64,000 bases of DNA from Parapedobacter flavus (GCF_035818675.1 NZ_JAYKZZ010000017.1:156814-220813); one strand, 5' to 3'; numbered from the stretch's first letter, positions 1 to 8,364 are shown. A program made the numbers and translations. Notes: a model not told the origin generated them from the sequence alone.

Positions 1-159
1 ACGAAGCCGAATACTGGCGCCTATAAGGGTTTCGCCCGATTGCGCATCGCGGATATGGCCACTAATGGTGTATGTGGTCTGCGAAAAAACAGGTGTATCC
101 AGCGCGAGGAGCACGATAAAAAACAAGAAAAGAGATCTACATAATAGCATAAAGGGCAT
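1..159 (-). CDS. TonB-dependent receptor-like protein, N-terminal fragment
   Basis: The gene runs off the left edge, so only the first 53 codons are visible, read from the ATG at 159. They encode a hydrophobic signal peptide (LFLFFIVLLAL, then a likely cleavage after VFSQ) followed by TYTISGHIRDAQSGETLIGA. That is the opening strand pattern of the carboxypeptidase-regulatory-like domain that precedes the plug of most Bacteroidetes TonB-dependent receptors. The same domain also starts other surface proteins, so receptor is an inference. It is the last gene of the minus-strand reading direction here, with oxyR ending 28 bp upstream of its start. Confidence 0.7.
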   Translation of the reverse strand, partial: MPFMLLCRSLFLFFIVLLALDTPVFSQTTYTISGHIRDAQSGETLIGASIRLR

Positions 160-187
160 GGAATTACGTTAAGTTTCCAACGGTGCG

Positions 188-1126
188 TCAATCAATTTCC
201 ATGACGTACTTCTGCTTCTTGGATTTGAATTTTTCTGGAACGGAAGCCACAATTTCCTTTTCGAGCGCATCGATAGCCACCTCCTTCAGGAAATTCCGGG
301 TGGTTACCAGACTGATTTCCCGCACGGGTTCGGGCGCTTTGAAATACCGTACACGGGCCAGATGGTCCTCATCGAAATCCGCCACACTCAATTCGGGCAA
401 AATGGTAACACCCGAATTGCTGTCTACCATCCGTTTGAGGGTCTCTACACTTCCGGTATTATATTCAAAGGTACCCTGCGGGTCCATACTGCGCTTCCGC
501 TGGCAGATGTTGAGCACCTGCCCGCGCATGCAATGCCCCTCAGTGAGTAGCCAAAGCTTGTCGCTCAATACATCTTCTGCGGTTACTTCCCGTTTATTCA
601 CAAGCACACTTTTCGCTGATAGGTAAGCGACGAATGGTTCGTAAAACAATGGGCGTTCCACCACCGACGGGTCGTACACCGGCGTAGAAAGCACCCCGCA
701 GTCGAGCAGGCCCAGCTTCAATTGTTCGACAATCTTGTCGGTGGTGTGTTCCCATATCTGCAACTGCAATTTCGGAAACTTCTGCATGAAGCCGCCCAAC
801 ACCCGCGGCAGCAGGTAGGGTGCAATGGTGGGGATGACGCCAATACGCAGCTCACCTTCCAGTTCACCTTTTTTCAATTGTACAAGCTCGTTGATCTTGC
901 GGCTCTCGTTGAGCACGATCCGGGCCTGTTTGACAATTTCCACGCCCAATTCAGTAGGTACAATCGGCTGCCGGCTCCTATTAAAGATACGGGCACCGAT
1001 AGATTCCTCCAGCTTCTGTATCTGCATACTCAGGGTCGGCTGGGTTACGCAGCATTTCTCTGCCGCTGCCACAAAACTCCGGTACGTATCCACCGCCACA
1101 ATATATTCCAGTTGTACTAACGTCAT
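188..1126 (-). CDS. oxyR: LysR-type peroxide sensor/activator OxyR
   Basis: Transcription factor activated by hydrogen peroxide that induces catalase and peroxidase genes. The N-terminal winged HTH covers about residues 1-60 (TLVQLEYIVAVDTYRSFVAA, then CVTQPTLSMQIQKLE), followed by the LysR substrate-binding domain. Counted from the chosen start, the two redox cysteines in GHCMRGQVLNIC are Cys199 and Cys208, the same numbers and spacing as the disulfide pair of E. coli OxyR, which makes this more than a generic LysR call. I start at ATG 1126 and not at the in-frame ATG at 1180, because a TACCTTTG -7 box lies at 1145-1152, between the two. The resulting 312 residues fit the family. No catalase gene is next to it. 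Confidence 0.93.
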   Translation of the reverse strand: MTLVQLEYIVAVDTYRSFVAAAEKCCVTQPTLSMQIQKLEESIGARIFNRSRQPIVPTELGVEIVKQARIVLNESRKINELVQLKKGELEGELRIGVIPTIAPYLLPRVLGGFMQKFPKLQLQIWEHTTDKIVEQLKLGLLDCGVLSTPVYDPSVVERPLFYEPFVAYLSAKSVLVNKREVTAEDVLSDKLWLLTEGHCMRGQVLNICQRKRSMDPQGTFEYNTGSVETLKRMVDSNSGVTILPELSVADFDEDHLARVRYFKAPEPVREISLVTTRNFLKEVAIDALEKEIVASVPEKFKSKKQKYVMEID

Positions 1127-1144
1127 GTCCTTACAAAGTTGACG

Positions 1145-1152
1145 CAAAGGTA
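1145..1152 (-). promoter_or_regulatory. TAnnTTTG -7 box of oxyR
   Basis: On the minus strand this reads TACCTTTG, matching the Bacteroidetes primary-sigma -7 consensus TAnnTTTG. It lies 19 bp upstream of the ATG at 1126, which implies a very short leader. Confidence 0.6.
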
Positions 1153-1242
1153 AGAAAAGCATGGGACCAACCCAGGTCATCTTTTGCAGTGTGCCGCAAA
1201 ACGATCAACCCCACGTTGCTGGTTGGGGCTTAATGGCATAAA

Positions 1243-1761
1243 CTATCTATCAATTTTATACCAATTAAGCATCATATTATCAAGTTCGAACGTTTCAATG
1301 AATGTAAACCCAACCTTGGTCAGCACCCTATTCGACCCTTTGTTTTCAACATCGGCCATGCCAAAAATCTCTTTTATACCCAGTGTATTAAAGCCGTAAT
1401 TGAGCGAAGCAATAGCCGCTTCTGTCGCAAAACCGTTTCCCCAATATCGCTTTATTAATCGATAACCGAGATCATAGAAATTGTGATGTCCATTTGTCTC
1501 TTCGGTTATGTACTTAAGACCCGCCCAGCCTAAGAAAGCGTTTGTTTTTTTGTCTATCATTGCCCATCGCCCAATACCATTATCGACATATTGCTTCCTG
1601 ATATAATCAATCACGTCAGAAACCTGGCTTTTATCCTGTACAGGTTTATTCCCCAGGTATTGGTGTACATCAGGGTCCGAGTCGAGGTCGTACATTCCAT
1701 CGATATCCGATGGACAAATCTCCCTCAAAATTAACCGTTCTGTTTCTGCGTATATTCTCAT
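1243..1761 (-). CDS. GNAT family N-acetyltransferase (RimJ/RimL-like)
   Basis: A 172-residue acetyl-CoA-dependent N-acetyltransferase. It opens with the strand ETERLILREI typical of the RimJ/RimL/SpeG-like Acetyltransf_3 group. It carries the acetyl-CoA pyrophosphate loop region YRLIKRYWGNGFATEA (about residues 100-115; the R/Q-x-x-G-x-G/A signature appears as RYWGNGFA) and the late motif DVENKGSNRVLTKVGF seen in this subgroup. The substrate cannot be inferred. It is a single gene between oxyR and tRNA-Leu, with about 245 bp upstream that hold no other gene. Confidence 0.85.
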   Translation of the reverse strand: MRIYAETERLILREICPSDIDGMYDLDSDPDVHQYLGNKPVQDKSQVSDVIDYIRKQYVDNGIGRWAMIDKKTNAFLGWAGLKYITEETNGHHNFYDLGYRLIKRYWGNGFATEAAIASLNYGFNTLGIKEIFGMADVENKGSNRVLTKVGFTFIETFELDNMMLNWYKIDR

Positions 1762-2005
1762 GGACCGCTTACACTGAATTTCCTTCTTTCCCTTTTCATT
1801 TTACAACTGCTAAGTTAAACATTTAACGTAGCTGTTTTTCGGGAGTACTGTGTACCTATTCGTATTTTGGGGTTATCCGCCGCTCATCAATTAACGTTTT
1901 TCTGTACATAATTTCTGCTCTTTCCCTAGGATAGGATACGCTATTACGGCTTATTTACAGCTTTACAGCAAAAAACCCGCCCTACGGTATCGTAAAGCGG
2001 GTCAG

Positions 2006-2090
2006 TACCTGGAGCGGGAATCGAACCCGCACTCCTTTAACGGGAACAGGATTTTAAGTCCTGCGTGTCTACCAGTTCCACCATCCAGGC
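2006..2090 (-). tRNA. tRNA-Leu, anticodon UAA
   Basis: The 85-nt cloverleaf begins GCCTGGATGGTGGAACTGG and ends TCCAGGTA. Acceptor arms GCCTGGA and TCCAGGT pair (first pair G-U). The anticodon arm is CAGGACTTAAAATCCTG with TAA in the loop. A long variable arm follows, as expected for class II tRNA-Leu, and the T arm is GCGGGTTCGATTCCCGC. CCA is not encoded. A TAAGTTTG box at 2116-2123 sits 26 bp upstream. Confidence 0.96.
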
Positions 2091-2115
2091 AACGACGGTT
2101 TTTTTAAAGAGACCG

Positions 2116-2123
2116 CAAACTTA
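2116..2123 (-). promoter_or_regulatory. TAnnTTTG -7 box of tRNA-Leu
   Basis: Minus-strand TAAGTTTG, 26 bp before the first base of the tRNA. Confidence 0.55.
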
Positions 2124-2193
2124 GATAAATTCGCATTTATATGCAATATAAATATGCTAAACTTACGGTCCCCCTAAATTCGCTACATCCTAC

Positions 2194-3096
2194 TTAACTC
2201 AGCTCAGCCCCCACGCGCTCTAGTAGCCGTTTGGTCGCTTTAATACCTTCTTCCTCGCTTAACTCGCTACCTTCATACTCAATACCTACGTGCCCGGTGT
2301 AACCCGCATCTTTGACAATTTGCAGCATTTTCCGGTAATCGATATTCGTTTCATTGCCTTCGGCATCAAATACATTCGATTTCGCGCTTACGCCCTTGGC
2401 AAAGGGCATCAGGTCTTCCACGCCCTGATAGCGATCGTACTCATAGAAATTCCCAAAATCGGGCAAGCTGCCGCAATTGTCTTTGCCTACGCCTTGCAGC
2501 ACCGCACTCAGCCAGTCGCCGTGAGATGATATGCCACCGTGGTTCTCCACAATGACATTGATATCGTGTTGAGAAGCAAACTCGCTCAACCGACCCAAAC
2601 CGTCGATGGCAGCTGCCTTTACTTCATCGGGAGTGCCCTCGCCAGCGGCATTCACGCGAATGGCATGGCATCCCAAAAACTTCGCCGCTTCTACCCATTT
2701 GTAATGGTTTTCCACCGCTTGGGTGCGTTCCGTCTCGTTGGTCGACCCCAATGGCCCCTCACCATCGATCATGATGAGTACATTAGTCACGCCATAATCC
2801 TTGGCCCGCTGATTCAAATCGGTCAAATACGCCTGGTCTTTGGCTTTATCCTTGAAAAATTGGTTTACATACTCAACGGCATATATCCCGAATGTCTCTG
2901 CGGCGGTTTTTGGGAAATCAAGGTTATCCAGCTTTCCATCGAACAACGTTTTGTGCAGCGACCACTCCGCCAAAGAAATATCAAAGAATAATTTCTTGTT
3001 TGTAGCGCTAGCACACGATTCGCCCAATATGGGCAATACGGATAGGCCCAACGCTCCTACCCCAAGTTGTTTCAAAAATAATCTTCTATCAGTCAT
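2194..3096 (-). CDS. Exported sugar phosphate isomerase/epimerase-like TIM-barrel protein
   Basis: Xylose-isomerase-like TIM barrel (AP_endonuc_2 fold), 300 residues. The chosen start (3096) gives MTDRRLFLKQLGVGALGLS, a twin-arginine signal (RRLFLKQ) followed by a hydrophobic stretch ending GESCAS, so the protein is probably Tat-exported or a lipoprotein. An in-frame ATG at 3138 would add 14 residues before the RR motif and lies inside the upstream gene. Barrel motifs include IRVNAAGEG, INVIVENHGGISS (metal-binding Glu/His type) and HVGIEYEGSELSEEEG near the C-terminus. It starts 26 bp after the LutA-like gene and ends the operon with the UMF1 carrier and Gfo/Idh enzyme. Likely acts on a sugar or cyclitol; substrate unknown. 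Confidence 0.85.
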   Translation of the reverse strand: MTDRRLFLKQLGVGALGLSVLPILGESCASATNKKLFFDISLAEWSLHKTLFDGKLDNLDFPKTAAETFGIYAVEYVNQFFKDKAKDQAYLTDLNQRAKDYGVTNVLIMIDGEGPLGSTNETERTQAVENHYKWVEAAKFLGCHAIRVNAAGEGTPDEVKAAAIDGLGRLSEFASQHDINVIVENHGGISSHGDWLSAVLQGVGKDNCGSLPDFGNFYEYDRYQGVEDLMPFAKGVSAKSNVFDAEGNETNIDYRKMLQIVKDAGYTGHVGIEYEGSELSEEEGIKATKRLLERVGAELS

Positions 3097-3122
3097 ATCG
3101 TTAACGTTAGTAATACATGCAT

Positions 3123-3851
3123 TTATATATTCGCCCACCCGCTGGCCAAGACATCCACCAGATGCAAGGTCTTGACAGGTAAATTGTGCTTGTCGATATA
3201 CCCTTGCAAGTGGAGCAGACAGGAGGAATCGGTGGAAATGATAAAATCGGCTTCCATCTCCAACGCGTGGTGCACTTTCTGCTCGGCCATGGCGCTCGAG
3301 ATTGCATCGAACTTAACGGCAAATGTACCGCCGAAGCCACAGCACGTATCGGTATGCCGCATTTCCACCAGCTCCAACCCTCCTACATTACCCAGCAGCT
3401 GCCGCGGTTCATCTTTGATGCGGCACTCACGAAGCCCCGAACAGGAGTCGTGGTATACCGCACGCCCCTCTAATTCAGCGCCAAAGTAATCCTTTTTCAA
3501 TACGTTCACAAGAAAATCGGATAGCTCGTGGATGTTTCCTTGGATAGACCGGCACCGGTTATGCACCATTGTATTTGTAAACAAGTCGTTGTATGCGTTC
3601 TTCACCATGCCCGTGCACGATGCCGAGGGCGACACGATTACGCGGTCGTCAGGGAAATCATGCAGAAATTTGGTGCCGACTTTTTTGGCTTCGTCCCAAA
3701 AGCCCGCATTGTAAGCCGGCTGCCCACAGCACGTCTGTTCGGGGTTGTATGCCACCTTGCACCCCGCTTTCTCCAATACCTTTACGGTATGGAAGGCCGT
3801 TTCGGGAAACAGTTGATCGATAAAACAGGGGATGAATAATTCAACGGTCAT
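3123..3851 (-). CDS. lutA: LutA/YkgE-type CCG-domain (Fe-S) oxidoreductase subunit
   Basis: 242 residues, the usual length for LutA, the iron-sulfur subunit of the LutABC L-lactate utilisation complex. Both CCG domains are visible: CCGQPAYNAG near residue 40 and CCGFGGTFAVKF near residue 170; further cysteines lie in SPSASCTGM and HDSCSGLREC. The start codon overlaps the stop of the upstream UMF1 carrier gene by 4 bp (ATGA), so the two are translationally coupled. LutB and LutC partners are not next to it; here it sits among sugar-type genes. It may therefore serve another oxidation, so the gene name is a family label and not a proven role. Confidence 0.85.
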   Translation of the reverse strand: MTVELFIPCFIDQLFPETAFHTVKVLEKAGCKVAYNPEQTCCGQPAYNAGFWDEAKKVGTKFLHDFPDDRVIVSPSASCTGMVKNAYNDLFTNTMVHNRCRSIQGNIHELSDFLVNVLKKDYFGAELEGRAVYHDSCSGLRECRIKDEPRQLLGNVGGLELVEMRHTDTCCGFGGTFAVKFDAISSAMAEQKVHHALEMEADFIISTDSSCLLHLQGYIDKHNLPVKTLHLVDVLASGWANI

Positions 3852-5152
3852 GCGGTGGTGGCTTTTTTCAATATCAACATCCTAAACAATAGCACCAGTC
3901 CCATTACAAAAAACAGGCCCAAACTCAATGCCGAGTACCGGATATTATTGGTCATCTGCTCGATGAGGGCAAACGAAAACAATCCGATGACGATAGCAAC
4001 CTTCTCCGTAACATCGTAAAAACTGAAAAAGGAGGCCGTATCGGCCTCGTCGGTAGGCAGAAGTTTGGAATAAGTGGAACGCGAGAGTGACTGTATCCCT
4101 CCCATCACCAATCCAACGAGCGCTGCCAACACATAAAACTGCACCTCGTGTTGGATATAATACGCCGAGACGCATATCCCGATCCACACACAGACCACCA
4201 GCATCAGTACCCTTATGTTTCCGACAAAGCGTGCCAGCAGCGACATGAGGTACGCACCCGCTATCGCCACCAATTGGATCAGCAAGATGGTGCCAATCAG
4301 CTTGGGAGCCCCCAGATGCAGCACCTTTTCACCAAATGCCGCCGCCACAATCATCACGGTCTGCACACCCATGGCATAAAAGAAAAAGGCGGGCAGGAAC
4401 CGTTTAATCTCCGGAATCTCCCGCAGCCGCATCCACACATCGCGAAGTTCGGCAAACCCTTTGCGCAGCACATGCCGCGTTACGCGTTCATTATTCCGCG
4501 TGTCTTTCGGCAGCTTCGCGAAGGGTATCTGTGCGAACCCGATCCACCACAGGCCGACCAACAGAAACGACAACCGCGGCGGAAAACTGGGGTCGGTGAT
4601 GCCGAACCACTCGGGTTTGAGTATAAATACAAAGCAAATAATCTGGATGGTTACACAACCGATATAGCCGTAGGCAAAACCCTGCGCGCTTACCCGGTCC
4701 TGTTGGTCTACGGTAGCTATCTGCGGCAGGTACGAGTTGTTGAACAGCACCCCGCCCACATAGCCCATGGCCGCCAGGGTGAAACAAATGATTCCCCACT
4801 CCAGCGTTTCCAGCTTAAAGAAAAACAACCCCATGCAGGCTATGCCCCCTAGGTACGTAAACGCCATCATAAATGCTTTTTTGTTGCCTTTGAAATCGGC
4901 TACCGACGACAATATGGGAAGCATCAAAGCCATAATAAGGTAAGCGACAGACAGCGCGAAGCTGGATAATGCGGTGTTGACCACCTCTATACCGAAAAAA
5001 GTGACACGATCGCCGTTGGCTTCGGTAAAGGTAATGGCGGTATAATAAGCCGGGAATATGGTCGAGGTGATAACCAGGTTATAAGCCGAGTTGGCCCAAT
5101 CAAACATGGCCCACGCCCGTATGGTGGGTTTATCGTTTTTAAGTATTGCCAT
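3848..5152 (-). CDS. MFS transporter, UMF1 (Atg22-like) family
   Basis: 434-residue polytopic membrane protein with about 11-12 hydrophobic segments. The N-terminus WAMFDWANSAYNLVITSTIFPAYY is the signature of the UMF1/Atg22-like MFS group; the central loop DTRNNERVTRHVLRKGF and the SLSRSTYSKLLPTDEADTAS motif after the seventh segment fit too. Its start is 40 bp downstream of the Gfo/Idh gene, and its stop overlaps lutA by 4 bp. It is probably the carrier of the catabolic operon; the substrate is unknown. Confidence 0.88.
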   Translation of the reverse strand: MAILKNDKPTIRAWAMFDWANSAYNLVITSTIFPAYYTAITFTEANGDRVTFFGIEVVNTALSSFALSVAYLIMALMLPILSSVADFKGNKKAFMMAFTYLGGIACMGLFFFKLETLEWGIICFTLAAMGYVGGVLFNNSYLPQIATVDQQDRVSAQGFAYGYIGCVTIQIICFVFILKPEWFGITDPSFPPRLSFLLVGLWWIGFAQIPFAKLPKDTRNNERVTRHVLRKGFAELRDVWMRLREIPEIKRFLPAFFFYAMGVQTVMIVAAAFGEKVLHLGAPKLIGTILLIQLVAIAGAYLMSLLARFVGNIRVLMLVVCVWIGICVSAYYIQHEVQFYVLAALVGLVMGGIQSLSRSTYSKLLPTDEADTASFFSFYDVTEKVAIVIGLFSFALIEQMTNNIRYSALSLGLFFVMGLVLLFRMLILKKATTA

Positions 5153-5192
5153 TCTAAGTTTGAGCAGGCTAAGATAGAAAATAAAAAAACTT

Positions 5193-6296
5193 CTAGTTGG
5201 GTAAGTAGATTGTTTTCTGCTGCGCTGCGGATTTCATTGCCGCCTCGAGGATTTCTACCGTAACGATGTTGATGGGCAGCCCGTATAGATCGGAATGATC
5301 CAACACCAGCGAACCGTTCACCACCGCCGCCAATACCGAGAACGGATCGTTGAATGGTGCCTCCCTCGGTCTCAATTTGCGTGTTTCCTCCGCAGCGTTG
5401 TCACGCTGCAGACGGTAGCGGAGGGTTGTCGCATCAGTGGCAATCGCATAACCCTGGGTTCCGTAAACTTCCATATCCTTCCGCGAAAACGGCCAATTCC
5501 ACGAGGCTTGGATAACCGCCTGTGCTCTGGGATACTGGAGAATAATGGTCGCCTCGTCATCCACTTCCTGGTAGATATCGGGTTTGTTTTGATGGATAAC
5601 AGCGGTTACCGAAAGCGGCCGGACGCCATCCATCAACCAGGTCATCAAGTTGGCGCCATAACACCCGAAATCGACCAGGGCCCCTGCCCCGTTCTTTTCG
5701 GGGTCAGTTAATATTTCCAAAAACTCCTTGCTCACACCGATTTCTTTGGGTCCTTGATGTCCATCATTGACCATCACTTTCCGTATGGCACCTAACCGGC
5801 CATCGTCGAGCATCGATTTAATCGCTTGGTTACTTTCATACCAGGAGGTCTCGAAATTCGTCAGTACGTGGATCTCGTGTTGGTCGGCCAATTGCGCCAT
5901 TTCCTTTGCATCGGCGAGTGTGGTGGCCAACGGCTTTTCAACCATCACATGGATTTTCCGCGGCGCGCAGGCCCGCACCACGTCCACATGTTCGCTGATG
6001 GCACCAAAAGCGGATACCGCATCGGGCTTGAGCGTATCCAGCATCGCGTCCAAATCGGTAAAGAACATCGCTTCGTCAAGTTCGTACCGCTGCACATAAC
6101 GTGCTATCAATTCGGGGTTGGTTTCATAGATGCCGACCAATTGGACATCATGCTTGTCTTTTCTATTGAAAATCCAGTCGACATGTCCATGGCTTAATCC
6201 CGCTATCGCCAGTCGCAAGGGAGCCTGCGCGATAGACGCCTGGGTGAATAGGCTAAATACAATACCTAAGAGGATATATTTCATCATTTTTCTCAT
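5193..6296 (-). CDS. Exported Gfo/Idh/MocA family oxidoreductase
   Basis: 367-residue NAD(P)-dependent dehydrogenase of the Gfo/Idh/MocA family. A signal peptide (KYILLGIVFSLFTQASIAQA) precedes the Rossmann start RLAIAGLSHGHVDW. In that loop the usual GxGxxG is altered, as in several exported members. The catalytic-region EKP motif (HVMVEKPLATTLADA, about residues 115-130) and a downstream ENxxR-like strand are present. Start choice is open: ATGs at 6296, 6287 and 6284 are all in frame, and the -7 box at 6307-6314 allows each. First gene of the presumed operon with the UMF1 carrier, lutA and the TIM-barrel gene. Substrate unknown. Confidence 0.88.
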   Translation of the reverse strand: MRKMMKYILLGIVFSLFTQASIAQAPLRLAIAGLSHGHVDWIFNRKDKHDVQLVGIYETNPELIARYVQRYELDEAMFFTDLDAMLDTLKPDAVSAFGAISEHVDVVRACAPRKIHVMVEKPLATTLADAKEMAQLADQHEIHVLTNFETSWYESNQAIKSMLDDGRLGAIRKVMVNDGHQGPKEIGVSKEFLEILTDPEKNGAGALVDFGCYGANLMTWLMDGVRPLSVTAVIHQNKPDIYQEVDDEATIILQYPRAQAVIQASWNWPFSRKDMEVYGTQGYAIATDATTLRYRLQRDNAAEETRKLRPREAPFNDPFSVLAAVVNGSLVLDHSDLYGLPINIVTVEILEAAMKSAAQQKTIYLPN

Positions 6297-6306
6297 CTAG
6301 CAATGA

Positions 6307-6314
6307 CAAAGGTA
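6307..6314 (-). promoter_or_regulatory. TAnnTTTG -7 box of the Gfo/Idh operon
   Basis: Minus-strand TACCTTTG, about 11 bp upstream of the first possible ATG and directly downstream (in reading direction) of the hairpin at 6325-6360. Confidence 0.5.
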
Positions 6315-6324
6315 ATGATTATAA

Positions 6325-6360
6325 CAAACCGGCAAACCTACTATATAGGCTGCCGGTTTG
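6325..6360. repeat. Strong inverted repeat upstream of the Gfo/Idh operon
   Basis: CAAACCGGCA (6325-6334) and TGCCGGTTTG (6351-6360) are perfect 10-bp arms, and CCTA/TAGG inside extends the stem. There is no U-run on either side. It overlaps the expected -33 region of the operon promoter, so an operator is as likely as a terminator for the toxin-antitoxin genes. Confidence 0.6.
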
Positions 6361-6488
6361 TGCCGCTGCGTGTAGCGGGCGTTGGCTACCGCACTACACA
6401 ACTTCCACAGCGTATGCTTTCGTGATGAAGCTATATCACATGTCGTCCTACTCGAATGACATGTTATGTTACGCACCGATTTTATACA

Positions 6489-6782
6489 TTAGACATCAAA
6501 TAGTGGTTCTTGGCGGTTATCCCAAAAACAGATCACCGTTACAACTCGACCATCAACTTTATAAAGAATGGAACAGTTTTTATGTACGATGCATTTCCTG
6601 ACTTGGGTCTCCTCAATAGCCACCGGATAAAGGAGGGGAGTCTTGCTCAACGTATCCAACGCTTTGGAGACACGTCGTTCAAACTTCAATACAAAGCGCT
6701 CGCCCCAACGCTCCATTAATTGTGATGACAGGGCATCGTACGTATCTTCCGATTCAGGAGTAAAGCGGAGTTTGTACGGCAT
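6489..6782 (-). CDS. RelE/ParE-superfamily toxin
   Basis: 97-residue toxin of a type II toxin-antitoxin pair. It shows the ParE/RelE fold pattern: YKLRFTPESEDTYDAL at the N-terminus, a helical middle (ERRVSKALDTLSKTPLLYPVA), then VRKCIVHKNCSILYKVDGRVVTVICFWDNRQEP with the C-terminal strand and Arg typical of the family. Whether it cleaves mRNA (RelE) or poisons gyrase (ParE) cannot be read from sequence. It follows the antitoxin gene by 40 bp on the same strand. Confidence 0.85.
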   Translation of the reverse strand: MPYKLRFTPESEDTYDALSSQLMERWGERFVLKFERRVSKALDTLSKTPLLYPVAIEETQVRKCIVHKNCSILYKVDGRVVTVICFWDNRQEPLFDV

Positions 6783-6822
6783 GAGGTTAGTTTCGTTTTA
6801 GGTTCGAGCTAGCTTATTAAAC

Positions 6823-7032
6823 TTATCGTTTCAAAAAATGTTTGTCCTTGAATGCATCCAATCCAATGGTCTTGCCTTGGGCCGCTTGTCCGATTCCCCT
6901 ATCGATACTGACCATCACATGATCTGGCAATGTATTAGACTGCGGTTCGAAAGGAACCTTCAATGCCTTCAAAACCGTTTTAACGGTCTTGAGTTGTTCG
7001 GCATTTTCCGGATGGATCATAATCGCTTCCAT
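6823..7032 (-). CDS. Antitoxin of the RelE/ParE module
   Basis: 69-residue, mostly helical protein (MIHPENAEQLKTVKTVLKALK near the start, KHFLKR at the end). It resembles the short DUF2683-like antitoxins that precede RelE/ParE toxins in Bacteroidetes; no clear DNA-binding domain is visible. Starts at 7032 or at the second ATG (7020, giving MIHPENAEQL). It sits immediately upstream of the toxin in the standard antitoxin-first order. Function rests largely on that position. Confidence 0.75.
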   Translation of the reverse strand: MEAIMIHPENAEQLKTVKTVLKALKVPFEPQSNTLPDHVMVSIDRGIGQAAQGKTIGLDAFKDKHFLKR

Positions 7033-7153
7033 ATTCGTTTGCTTTATGACAAATGTACGGAAATTAAAATCTTATTCTCCAATCAATCTAATTTCTCGTT
7101 TTGGCAACTGGCTGCACTGCCAACGAGAACTTACAATTGCCACAGACTTTCCG

Positions 7154-7161
7154 TACCTTTG
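7154..7161 (+). promoter_or_regulatory. TAnnTTTG -7 box of the sugar dehydrogenase gene
   Basis: TACCTTTG with TTG at 7136-7138 as a possible -33 element; 17 bp before the ATG at 7179. Confidence 0.55.
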
Positions 7162-7178
7162 ATGCTCGAAAATAAAGC

Positions 7179-8342
7179 ATGAAACGCATTAAAACCCTAC
7201 TGTTACTAAGCACGTTTGCTTTAGGCACCTTATGTTTACGCTGTACAGGCAACAGCGGCGGTGGCGTGGACAATAATGCCGCTGGCCAAAAAGGGCAACC
7301 GATACCGACAGAGAAAAGTACATTTTACATCGATACGCTATACGCCGAGCTCGATAACCCGTGGGGCATGGCGTGGCTACCGGATGGCAAGCTGTTGGTA
7401 ACCGAGCGGAAGGGCGAAATTCTCGTGTTCGAAAACGATCGGTTTACCGGCGAGCAACTAGCCGGGTTGCCGGAGGCTTACGAACGCGGCCAGGGTGGGT
7501 TGCTCGACATCCAACCCCACCCCAACTACGCCACAAACGGGTGGATCTATGCCACCTACGCTAAGCCCGGGCCGGGAGGCGGCAGCACCACCTTGGTTCG
7601 ATTCCGCTTAGCAGGTAACGAAATCGCCGACCTGGAAACGCTATACCAAACCACGCCGCTATCTACTGCCGGCGTACATTTCGGCAGTCGCATTGTTTTC
7701 GACAACGCCGGGTTCTTGTATTTCAGCACCGGCGAGCGCGGCGTTAAAGAAAATGCACAGGATTTGACAAACGACCTAGGCAAAATCCACCGACTACACG
7801 ATGACGGCCGCATACCCGCCGACAATCCGTTTACAGATACCCCCGACGCTCGGTCGAGCATTTGGTCTTACGGGCACCGAAATGTACAGGGAATGGCGTA
7901 CGACAGCACAAACAACATCATCTACGCCACCGAGCACGGGCCGCGGGGAGGCGACGAGCTCAACCTCATCGAGCGCGGCAAAAACTACGGCTGGCCGATC
8001 ATCACCTACGGCATCGATTATAGTGGCGCCATCATCTCGGACCTCACGGAAAAAGAAGGCATGGAGCAACCCATCCACTATTGGACGCCATCCATCGCTA
8101 CCTGCGGGTTGCTGTTTTATACCGGCGATAAATTCCCGGCGTGGCAGGGCAACCTGTTTGCTGGTGCGCTGGCACTAACGCATGTTGCGCGCGTGGAGCT
8201 TAGCAACGGTCATTACGTCCATGAGGAAAAACTGCTCCAAGGCATCGGTCGCGTACGGCACATCGCGCAAAGCGCCGACGGCTATATCTACATACTTACC
8301 GAAGGCCCGGGCATGCTGCTCAAACTGATTCCTGCGGAATAG
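7179..8342 (+). CDS. PQQ-dependent sugar dehydrogenase (GSDH family), probable lipoprotein
   Basis: 387-residue six-bladed beta-propeller of the soluble glucose/sorbosone dehydrogenase (Asd/YliI-like) family. The signal peptide (TLLLLSTFALGTLCLRC) ends in a cysteine followed by a Gly/Ser-rich stretch, so lipidation is likely although the lipobox LCLRC is not canonical. Family motifs: NPWGMAWLPDGKLLVTER (about residue 60), HFGSRIVFDNAGFLYFSTGERG, SYGHRNVQGMAYD and ATEHGPRGGDELNLIERGKNYGWP. The His and Arg in these motifs occupy the PQQ/catalytic positions known in the family. No PQQ synthesis genes are nearby. Monocistronic, in front of mqnC. Confidence 0.9.
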   Translation: MKRIKTLLLLSTFALGTLCLRCTGNSGGGVDNNAAGQKGQPIPTEKSTFYIDTLYAELDNPWGMAWLPDGKLLVTERKGEILVFENDRFTGEQLAGLPEAYERGQGGLLDIQPHPNYATNGWIYATYAKPGPGGGSTTLVRFRLAGNEIADLETLYQTTPLSTAGVHFGSRIVFDNAGFLYFSTGERGVKENAQDLTNDLGKIHRLHDDGRIPADNPFTDTPDARSSIWSYGHRNVQGMAYDSTNNIIYATEHGPRGGDELNLIERGKNYGWPIITYGIDYSGAIISDLTEKEGMEQPIHYWTPSIATCGLLFYTGDKFPAWQGNLFAGALALTHVARVELSNGHYVHEEKLLQGIGRVRHIAQSADGYIYILTEGPGMLLKLIPAE

Positions 8343-8364
8343 ACAACGATTATCAAAAACTGCG

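Noticed and set aside
1800..2005. Possible small gene between the GNAT gene and tRNA-Leu
   Set aside because: AT-rich, no frame of reasonable length with a start; left as intergenic.
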